Below are positions 30,347 through 36,332 of a DNA stretch of 36,332 nucleotides, piece after piece. The stretch is from Polyangiaceae bacterium. GTDB taxonomy: Bacteria > Myxococcota_A > Polyangia > Polyangiales > Polyangiaceae. The notes under the pieces were generated by a model. That model was given only the letters and a program-made list of their open reading frames with translations, was not told the DNA's origin and searched no databases. Location: contig JAICUB010000055.1 in assembly GCA_025936045.1 (NCBI GenBank), forward strand, positions 1 to 36,332, written 5' to 3'. The first letter of the stretch is position 1; every line of letters begins with the position of its first letter. The translations under genes and the position numbers were made by a program.

Positions 30347-32215
30347 TCAGCTCTCCAGCACCTGGCGGATTTTGTCTTCGAGCTCGGAGATCTTGAAGGG
30401 TTGGCCCTGAACCTTCGCGAAGCTCTCAGCAGGGACGAGGAACGTGCTGCGAACGATCTTCACGAGCTGGCCGAGGTTGAGCTCGGGGACGAGCACGCGG
30501 TCGAAGCGCTTCATGACCTCGCCCAGGTTCGAGGGGAAGGGGTTGATGTAGCGAAGGTGGGCGTGTGAGACGCTCAGGCCGCGATCGCGGCAGCGCTGCA
30601 CGGCTTCGCGGATCGAGCCGTACGTCGAGCCCCAGCCGAGCACGAGGAGCTTTCCGCTGTCCTCGCCGACCTCCATCGTGAGGGGCGGGATGTCGTTCGC
30701 GATGCCGGCGATCTTGGCGGCCCGCACCTTGACCATGCGCTCGTGATTGTCGGGCGCGTACGAGATATGCCCGGAGTTATAGTCCTTCTCGAGGCCGCCG
30801 ATGCGGTGCATGAGCTCGGGCGTCCCCGGGATCGCCCAGTTTCTGGCGAGCGTCTCGGGATCGCGTAAGAACGGATGGAACCCGGCGGGATCCGTGCGGA
30901 ATTTCACGTCGATCTTCGGCAGGTCCTCGACCCGCGGGATGCGCCAGGGTTCGGCGCCGTTCGCGAGGTAGCCGTCCGTGAGCAGGATCACGGGCGTCAT
31001 GTACTTGAGCGCAAGGCGCACGGCTTCAATCGCCATGTCGAAGCAGTTGCCGGGCGTGGATGCGGCGATGACGCATACGGGGCCCTCGCTGTTTCTGCCG
31101 TAGACCGCCTGGAGCAGGTCGGCCTGCTCCGTCTTCGTCGGGAGGCCGGTGCTCGGCCCGCCGCGCTGGATGTCGATGATGACGAGCGGCAGCTCGACCG
31201 AGAGCGCGAGACCGATGCCCTCCATCTTGAGCGCCATGCCAGGGCCGCTCGTGCTCGTGACACCGAGGTTGCCCGCGTAGGACGCGCCCAGCGCCGCACA
31301 CACCGCGGCAATCTCGTCCTCGGCCTGGATGGTCGTGACGCCGAACTGCTTGTGCTTGCTGAGCTCGTGGAGCACGTCGCTCGCCGGCGTGATCGGGTAG
31401 GCGCCGAGCACGAGCGGCAACCCCGCGAGCTGCGCGCCGGCGACGAGCCCGAGCGCAGTCGCCGTGTTGCCGCCGATGTTCCGGTATTCGCCCTTTTCGA
31501 CCGGCGCGGCCGGCACTTCGTAGCGGTGCTGGAAAACCTCGGCGGTTTCGCCGTAGGCGTGTCCGGCCTTGAGCGCGGCGATGTTGGCGGCCACGAGGTC
31601 CGACCGCTTGCCGAACTTGCTCTCGATCCATTTGAGTGTCGGCTCGAGGGGCCGGCTGTAGATCCAGAACATCAGACCGAGCGTCCAGAAGTTCTTGCAG
31701 CGGTGGGCCTCCTTGTTCGAAAGCCCCGTGTCCTTCACCGAAGTCACCGTCAACTTGGTGATGTCGATCGAGAGCACGGTGTACCCGTCGAGCGAGTTGT
31801 CCTCGAGCGGGTTGACCTCGTAGCCGGCCTTCTTGAGGTTCGTCGCGTTGAAGGTGCCACTGTTCAGGATCAGCAGACCGCCCTTCTTGAGATCCTTCAG
31901 GTTCGTCTTGAGAGCGGCCGGGTTCATCGCGACGAGCACGTCCGGGGCGTCGCCCGGCGTGAACACGTCCTGCGACGAGAAGTGCACCTGAAAGCCCGAC
32001 ACGCCGTAAGTCGTGCCGGCGGGCGCGCGGATCTCCGCGGGGAAATCCGGGAAGGTCGCGAGGTCGTTGCGCGCGAGCGCGGCGGCGGCCGTGAATTGAT
32101 CGCCGGTCACCTGCATCCCATCGCCGGAATCACCGGCGAAACGGACGACGGCGCCGCGAATCACTTCGCGGCTGGGGTGCTCGGCGACGGGCGGACTCGG
32201 ACTCACTGGTTCCAT
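30347..32215 (-). CDS. korA: 2-oxoacid:ferredoxin oxidoreductase, fused gamma-alpha subunit
   Basis: Large subunit of the same enzyme, 622 residues. Seen: an N-terminal gamma domain (about 20-200) opening with VVRFAGDSGDGMQVTGDQF and AGTTYGVSGFQVHF. The alpha/pyrimidine-binding domain begins with GNTATALGLVAGAQLAG and has the YPITPASD motif. QRGGPSTGLPTKTEQADL, a stretch typical of 2-oxoglutarate-type enzymes, follows. The C-terminal domain contains LLVLGWGSTYGSI. The ATG at 32215 is preferred; a TTG seven codons upstream is also open. No ferredoxin-like delta subunit is encoded next to it, so electrons leave through a separate ferredoxin. This is expected of the two-subunit class found in many aerobes. 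Confidence 0.95.
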   Translation of the reverse strand: MEPVSPSPPVAEHPSREVIRGAVVRFAGDSGDGMQVTGDQFTAAAALARNDLATFPDFPAEIRAPAGTTYGVSGFQVHFSSQDVFTPGDAPDVLVAMNPAALKTNLKDLKKGGLLILNSGTFNATNLKKAGYEVNPLEDNSLDGYTVLSIDITKLTVTSVKDTGLSNKEAHRCKNFWTLGLMFWIYSRPLEPTLKWIESKFGKRSDLVAANIAALKAGHAYGETAEVFQHRYEVPAAPVEKGEYRNIGGNTATALGLVAGAQLAGLPLVLGAYPITPASDVLHELSKHKQFGVTTIQAEDEIAAVCAALGASYAGNLGVTSTSGPGMALKMEGIGLALSVELPLVIIDIQRGGPSTGLPTKTEQADLLQAVYGRNSEGPVCVIAASTPGNCFDMAIEAVRLALKYMTPVILLTDGYLANGAEPWRIPRVEDLPKIDVKFRTDPAGFHPFLRDPETLARNWAIPGTPELMHRIGGLEKDYNSGHISYAPDNHERMVKVRAAKIAGIANDIPPLTMEVGEDSGKLLVLGWGSTYGSIREAVQRCRDRGLSVSHAHLRYINPFPSNLGEVMKRFDRVLVPELNLGQLVKIVRSTFLVPAESFAKVQGQPFKISELEDKIRQVLES

Positions 32216-32296
32216 GACATTGCCAAAACTATGCAAGGTTTCGACCCCGCTCGGGGGTTGTCAAGCAAGCAGGGTGACGGGCGTCAGCTCCTCGGC

Positions 32297-32746
32297 TCAG
32301 CCGGTCTTCGCCGCATGGCGGTCGAGCATGTCGGCGAGGCGCGGTACGGCCGCTTCGACCTGCTTTTTAGCCATCGATCGGAGCTTGTCGTAGGCGGACC
32401 GGATGACTTGACGCTTGGCGTCTTTCGCTCGGCGGTCGGTCACTGCCAGCAACGCGTCGGCGACGCGCGCGGCGTTTTCGCGCAGGTACGCTCCCGCGGG
32501 GCGCTGCTTGGAGGCGGCCTCCTGATAGAGCGGATCGAGCGCCGCGAGGAAGTCGTCGAGCAGGTTGTCGACCACCTCGGGCACGAAGCCCGGCTTGATC
32601 CCCTGCAGCACCTTGTAGGCGCCTTTGATCGCGATGCCCGAGAGACCGCCCCTGTCGGCAACCTCCTGATCGAGAACGCCACAAGCGTCCTCGATCACCT
32701 TTGCGCGCGTGTCGCCACTACCGAGCTGCTCACTGAGCGATGCCAT
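32297..32746 (-). CDS. Small helical protein, DUF6918-like
   Basis: Predicted cytosolic protein of 149 residues, all-helical. Seen: an N-terminal region with AKVIEDACGVLDQEVADRGG, then LSGIAIKGAYKVLQGIKPGF and VVDNLLDDFLAALDPLYQEA. This series (Glu-Val-Ala, Gly-Leu-Ser-Gly, Ala-Ile-Lys, Lys-Pro-Gly) resembles the family of unknown function DUF6918, an assignment from memory. The C-terminal half is basic (RRAKDAKRQVIRSAYDKLRS). The ATG at 32746 is preceded by an in-frame TTG. It is divergent from the Ser/Thr kinase and lies 81 bp before korA on the same strand. No function is known. Confidence 0.8.
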   Translation of the reverse strand: MASLSEQLGSGDTRAKVIEDACGVLDQEVADRGGLSGIAIKGAYKVLQGIKPGFVPEVVDNLLDDFLAALDPLYQEAASKQRPAGAYLRENAARVADALLAVTDRRAKDAKRQVIRSAYDKLRSMAKKQVEAAVPRLADMLDRHAAKTG

Positions 32747-32934
32747 CAAGAATCCTCGTGTCTAGCCGCCGCCGTCGGGCGGGTCCGGGGGGCGGGGAGC
32801 CTAGTGCCAGCGTCCCGCTCGGGCGAGGTTTTTTTGGCGCGGGCCGCCGAGGGGGGCTTTTCGGGGGTCGAAACCGCCCGAAGCTTTGCGGTTCGCCGGA
32901 CGATGGTGCAAAAGAAGCTCGAGAAACCTCCGCG

Positions 32935-34200
32935 ATGCCGAACGACCTCCAGCCGGGTTCCCGGCTCGGCGATTGCGACCTCTTGGTCCGCATCGGCCGA
33001 GGAGGGATGGCTACGGTCTGGGTCGCCCGCGAGCATACGGCGAACGAGGACCGGCTCGTCGCGGTCAAGGCCATGTTGCCCGAGCTCGCGGAAGAGCCGG
33101 AGTTCGTACGGATGTTCCTCGACGAGGTACGCCTCGTCCGTTCCATCCGGCATCCGAACGTCGTGAACGTCTACGACGTCGGCGAGGCCGACGGCGTGAT
33201 GTGGATGTCGATGGAATGGGTTGAGGGCGAATCGCTGCATACGGTGATCGCGGAGGCGGGCAAGCGCCGCGCGATCCCGCCGGAGATGGCCGTACGCATC
33301 ATCGCCGAAGCGGCCGCGGGGCTCCATGCCGCACACGAGCTGCGCGACGAGCACGCGGCGCCGCGGGGGGTCGTGCACCGCGACATCTCGCCGCACAACA
33401 TCCTGATCGGCACGAACGGCGCCGTAAAGCTCGTGGACTTCGGCGTCGCCAAGGCCGTCGGGCGCGTGAGCGAGGCGACTCGTGCGGGTCAGCTCAAGGG
33501 CAAGTTCGGGTACATGTCGCCCGAGCAGGCCCGCGGTAAGGGGATCGATCGGCGCAGCGACCTCTTCGCGCTCGGCATCGTGCTCTTCGAGCTCACGACG
33601 AGCCGGCGGCTCTTCCGTGGAGACACGGACATCGAGACGCTGAAGCTCGTGATTTCGAGCCGGGTTCCCCCGCCGACGTCGCTCGACCCCACGTACCCGC
33701 CCGAGCTCGAGCGCATCGTCATGCGCGCGCTCCAGCGCGATCCGCAGGCCCGCTACCAGACGGCCACCGAGCTCGAGGCGGACCTCAGGAAGTACCTCAA
33801 GTCGCAGCGCATCGTGGTCACGCAGAGCGGTGTCGCGGGCTTGCTCAAACGGGTGGTCGGCGATCGCATCGAGCAGCGGCGCAAAGCCGTGCGCTCCTCG
33901 CTCCGCTCGCGCACCGCGGGCGCTCCCGACGAGCTCCTCTCGAACGAGCCCGTCTTCACGCCGACGGGCCGCGACCGCATCTCGATCACCGGCGCGAGCG
34001 CCATCACGGGCACGTCGGGTCTCTCGTCGTCCGGGTTGTCGTCCGCGGGCGGCTCGCTGCCCGGGGTGGTCCCGCCGAGCACGCGCTCGGTGCCGCGCCA
34101 CCGCGGTGATCCGAACCGCGTCATCGCCATCATCGGTTACGGGGTCGGCGTGGCCGGGATCCTCTTCGCGCTCGCGGTCCTGTACCTCAACGGCCACTGA
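32935..34200 (+). CDS. Membrane-anchored Ser/Thr protein kinase
   Basis: Hanks-type kinase of 421 residues. Seen: the Gly-rich loop GRGGMATV (21-28), the ATP Lys45 in VAVKAM and the catalytic loop HRDISPHN, with Asp150 as catalytic base. DFG starts at Asp168, and GKFGYMSPEQARG is the activation/P+1 segment. A Ser/Thr/Gly-rich disordered stretch follows (about 335-385). A single C-terminal helix (about 397-417, IGYGVGVAGILFALAVLYL) anchors the protein with almost nothing outside the cell. The Lys of the usual HRDxKPxN is Ser here, a variation frequent in myxobacterial kinases. The ATG at 32935 matches the family start. Open frame upstream of it is intergenic. There is no extracellular sensor domain. 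Confidence 0.95.
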   Translation: MPNDLQPGSRLGDCDLLVRIGRGGMATVWVAREHTANEDRLVAVKAMLPELAEEPEFVRMFLDEVRLVRSIRHPNVVNVYDVGEADGVMWMSMEWVEGESLHTVIAEAGKRRAIPPEMAVRIIAEAAAGLHAAHELRDEHAAPRGVVHRDISPHNILIGTNGAVKLVDFGVAKAVGRVSEATRAGQLKGKFGYMSPEQARGKGIDRRSDLFALGIVLFELTTSRRLFRGDTDIETLKLVISSRVPPPTSLDPTYPPELERIVMRALQRDPQARYQTATELEADLRKYLKSQRIVVTQSGVAGLLKRVVGDRIEQRRKAVRSSLRSRTAGAPDELLSNEPVFTPTGRDRISITGASAITGTSGLSSSGLSSAGGSLPGVVPPSTRSVPRHRGDPNRVIAIIGYGVGVAGILFALAVLYLNGH

Positions 34201-34362
34201 TCGGCTCAGCGCGCGGCCCCTCAATCGTTCTCACCGCGGTCCGGTGTTCGTTGGCCGCTCGCGGGGCTCGGGCTGGGGGCCTCGTGCCACGACGAGACCG
34301 CCGCCCGGCCGCATTTTTCCGCGCTCGGACGCTGGTGCCGTGGAGGGCCCGGCGCTAGGAAT

Positions 34363-35799
34363 GTGGTAGAGGAGGCCGCCACGTCCCAGCAAGCGTCCAT
34401 CCAGCGCCATGAAGGCGCTCCTGCCGACGATGTGCAGCCGTCGGTCCGCCTGGGAAAGATCCTGGTGGTCGACGACCAGCGCAACATGCGGACGACGCTC
34501 GCGCTCATGTTGCGGAGCGCCGGCTACGAGGTGGACGAGGCGGCGGACGGCGCGCAGGGCAAGGATCTCGGCGCGGCGGGCGCCTACGACGTCGTCATCA
34601 CCGACCTGCGGATGGGGGACGACGACGGTATCGAGGTTCTGCGCGGAATCAAGGAAGCGCAGCCGAATACCGAGGTCATCGTGATGACCGCGTACGGCAC
34701 GATCGAGAGTGCGGTCGAGGCCATGCGTGTCGGCGCTTTCGATTACATCCAAAAGCCGTTCACGGAGCAGGAGCTCAGCGTCAAGGTGACCAAGGCGCTC
34801 GAGAGCCGCCAGCTGCGAAGCCAGGTGCAGCTCTTCGCGCAGGAGTTCAAGGAGCGCTACCACCTCGAAAACGTCGTCGGGCGCTCGCAGCCGATGCGGG
34901 ACGTGCTCGCGCGCGTGATCAAGATCGCGCCCACGGAGGCGACCGCGCTCATCACGGGAGAGAGCGGGACCGGCAAGGAGCTCATCGCACGCGCCGTCCA
35001 CGCGAACAGCAAGCGCGCCCATCGCCCGTTCGTCACCGTCAACTGCGCAGCCATCACGGAGTCGTTGCTCGAGAGCGAGCTCTTCGGCTACGCGCGCGGT
35101 GCGTTTACGGGCGCCGTCGCCGCACGCAAAGGTTTGTTCGAGGAGGCCGACGGCGGCACCTTCTTCTTCGACGAAATCGCAGAGACGACGCCCGCCTTTC
35201 AGGCGAAGCTCCTGCGCGCGATCCAAGAAGGTGAGATCCGCCGCGTGGGTGAAAATAAGCCGATCCGCGTGGACGTGCGCGTCGTCGCCGCCACCAACGT
35301 GGATCTCGCGCAGGCCGTCGCCGATCGGCGCTTCCGGCAGGATCTGTATTACCGCCTCAACGTCGTGCGCTTCGTGCTCCCGCCGCTGCGCGAACGGCCC
35401 GAAGACATCCCGCTCTTGCTCGAGTTTTTCTTGGGTAAGTACACGCGCAAGATGGGCCGGCGCGCGCGGCTCGGGGAAGGCGTGCTCGACCGTTTGCTCG
35501 TTTACGGTTTTCCGGGCAACGTGCGCGAGCTCGAGAACCTGGTCGAACAAGCCGTCGCGCTCTGCACGAACGGCGTCGTCGGCGTGGACGACATCTTGCC
35601 GGAGGAGCCGCGCTCGGTCGACGCGACCGTCGGCCGCACGCTGGCCGACATCGTCGACGACGCGCAGCGCCAGGCGATCGAGACCGCGCTCAAGAACGCA
35701 GACGGCAGCCGCGAGCGCGCGGCCGAGATCCTCGACATCAGCCCGACGACGCTCTGGCGCAAGATGACGCGGCTCGGGATCAACATCGAATCGCGTTGA
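34363..35799 (+). CDS. NtrC-family sigma-54-dependent response regulator
   Basis: Transcription activator of 478 residues. Seen: a receiver domain (about 31-145) with acidic Asp37/Asp38, phospho-acceptor Asp81 in VVITDLRMG, the MTAYGT switch and QKPF. The AAA+ sigma-54 interaction domain has Walker A GESGTGKE near residue 200, RGAFTGA (the loop that contacts sigma-54) and Walker B GGTFFFDEIAE. The C-terminal Fis-type helix-turn-helix (about 435-475) has AAEILDISPTTLWRKM. All parts needed for activity are present. No sensor histidine kinase is adjacent. The start is a GTG at 34363. A GTG at 34432, nearer to the receiver, is possible. It overlaps queA by 4 bp. Confidence 0.95.
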   Translation: MVEEAATSQQASIQRHEGAPADDVQPSVRLGKILVVDDQRNMRTTLALMLRSAGYEVDEAADGAQGKDLGAAGAYDVVITDLRMGDDDGIEVLRGIKEAQPNTEVIVMTAYGTIESAVEAMRVGAFDYIQKPFTEQELSVKVTKALESRQLRSQVQLFAQEFKERYHLENVVGRSQPMRDVLARVIKIAPTEATALITGESGTGKELIARAVHANSKRAHRPFVTVNCAAITESLLESELFGYARGAFTGAVAARKGLFEEADGGTFFFDEIAETTPAFQAKLLRAIQEGEIRRVGENKPIRVDVRVVAATNVDLAQAVADRRFRQDLYYRLNVVRFVLPPLRERPEDIPLLLEFFLGKYTRKMGRRARLGEGVLDRLLVYGFPGNVRELENLVEQAVALCTNGVVGVDDILPEEPRSVDATVGRTLADIVDDAQRQAIETALKNADGSRERAAEILDISPTTLWRKMTRLGINIESR

Positions 35800-36332
35800 A
35801 GACGGCTCTTCTCGACTACGCGCTTCCGGAGCGCTCGATCGCCGTGCGCCCGCTCCCGAGCCGCGACGGCGCGCGCTTGCTCGTGCTCGGGGCTCTGGGG
35901 CTCGAGCACCGGGCCGTGCGTGATTTCCCCGAGCTCGTGCCGGAGGGTGCGCTCGTGGTCGTCAACGACACGCGCGTGCGCCACGCGCGGCTCTTGCTGT
36001 CGAAAGCGGAGACCGGCGGCAAAGTCGAGTTGTTGCTGCTCCGGAGGCTCGGGGAGCCGGGCGGCGAAGAGCGCTGGCAGGCGCTAGGTCGTGCCAATAA
36101 ACCGCTCCGCGAGGGCGCGCTGCTCGCCGCGCCGGGTCTCGCCGCACGCATCGTGCGGCAGGGCGATCCACTCGAGGTCGCGCTCGCCGCGGAGGGCGGG
36201 GTGGACGCGTGGCTCGAACGCTCCGGGCACGTGCCGATTCCGCCGTACCTCGGCCGCGGCGACGAGCCGCTCGACGCCGAGCGCTACCAGACGGTGTTCG
36301 CACGCGCGGTCGGCTCCGTCGCGGCGCCGACC
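35796..36332 (+). CDS. queA: tRNA preQ1(34) S-adenosylmethionine ribosyltransferase-isomerase (partial)
   Basis: Enzyme that transfers and isomerises the ribosyl part of SAM onto preQ1 in tRNA to form epoxyqueuosine. Only the first 179 codons are in the window. Seen: LDYALPERSIAVRPLPSRDG at the N-terminus matches the DY-LP-IA-P--R pattern of QueA. LVVVNDTRVRHARL is the family signature, followed by GHVPIPPYLGRGD. ERYQTVFARAVGSVAAPT lies at the very end, just where the TAGLHF motif should continue. The reading frame starts with a TTG at 35796 that overlaps the TGA of the regulator (TTGA). Coupling to a sigma-54 regulator has no obvious metabolic meaning. Confidence 0.93.
   Translation, partial: MKTALLDYALPERSIAVRPLPSRDGARLLVLGALGLEHRAVRDFPELVPEGALVVVNDTRVRHARLLLSKAETGGKVELLLLRRLGEPGGEERWQALGRANKPLREGALLAAPGLAARIVRQGDPLEVALAAEGGVDAWLERSGHVPIPPYLGRGDEPLDAERYQTVFARAVGSVAAPT

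Noticed and set aside
32805..32835. CCCG-CT-CGGG followed by a T-run as a terminator
   Set aside because: The stem is only 4 bp with a 2-nt loop, and it lies in a divergent promoter gap with no gene ending there.
32740..32934. Longer start for the Ser/Thr kinase
   Set aside because: The open frame upstream overlaps the divergent gene start and has intergenic composition. Kinases of this type begin close to the Gly-rich loop, as from 32935.
30875..33166. 763-codon plus-strand frame opposite korA
   Set aside because: Composition typical of antisense frames (Arg, Glu, His, Gly). korA and two other real genes explain the region.

Overview
The window is a dense, very GC-rich, strongly codon-biased chromosomal segment with short gaps, no tRNA or rRNA genes, no insertion sequences and no CRISPR. 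The gene content points to a myxobacterium (Myxococcota, probably the Polyangium/Sorangium side). It has a Ser/Thr kinase with an HRD-I-SP catalytic loop, a thrombospondin-type-3 lipoprotein, an Lgt-like protein with an AHDHPG signature, several ExbB/ExbD motor genes, a SWIM-SNF2 ATPase and a two-subunit 2-oxoacid:ferredoxin oxidoreductase. This is a judgement from protein character; no database was searched.

Layout. 1-149: GC-rich tandem repeat. 150-1105 (-): two coupled small genes, a zinc-ribbon protein and a helical protein. 1184-5401 (+): aminopeptidase P, an exported protein, a Cys-rich exported protein, a coiled-coil lipoprotein and an Lgt-like transferase, mostly with overlapping ends. 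5384-6364 (-): lipid kinase. 6462-7358 (+): two-RRM RNA-binding protein. 7648-13166 (+): complete rod-shape operon mreB-mreC-mreD-mrdA(PBP2)-mrdB(RodA). 13184-20625 (-): a five-gene run, in transcription order ExbB, ExbD, ExbD, a degenerate membrane-pyrophosphatase homologue, and a SWIM-SNF2 ATPase. 20626-21092: divergent control region. 21093-22993 (+): a second ExbB-ExbD-ExbD set with a clear terminator. 23059-24114 (+): single-pass membrane protein of unknown role. 24165-26803 (-): clpS-clpA. 26899-29272 (-): FMN reductase fused to a partial NTF2-like domain, TSP3 lipoprotein, and a 46-residue basic protein. 29320-32215 (-): korA-korB. 32297-32746 (-): small helical protein. 32935-36332 (+): Ser/Thr kinase, NtrC-type regulator, and the start of queA, which runs off the window.

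How the genes work together. The rod operon builds the lateral wall: MreB filaments, the MreC/MreD linkers, the RodA glycosyltransferase and the PBP2 transpeptidase. The two divergent ExbB-ExbD-ExbD sets each have the composition of the M. xanthus AglR-AglQ-AglS motor (one TolQ-like and two different TolR-like proteins), so they probably form two proton-driven envelope motors. ClpS delivers N-degron substrates to ClpA. KorA/KorB exchange 2-oxoacid carbon for reduced ferredoxin.

The most unusual item is the 689-residue protein at 16578-18647. It keeps the fold-level sequence pattern of H+/Na+ membrane pyrophosphatases from end to end but has lost nearly all acidic and lysine residues of the active site. 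It lies directly downstream of one ExbB/ExbD set and overlaps the SNF2 gene.
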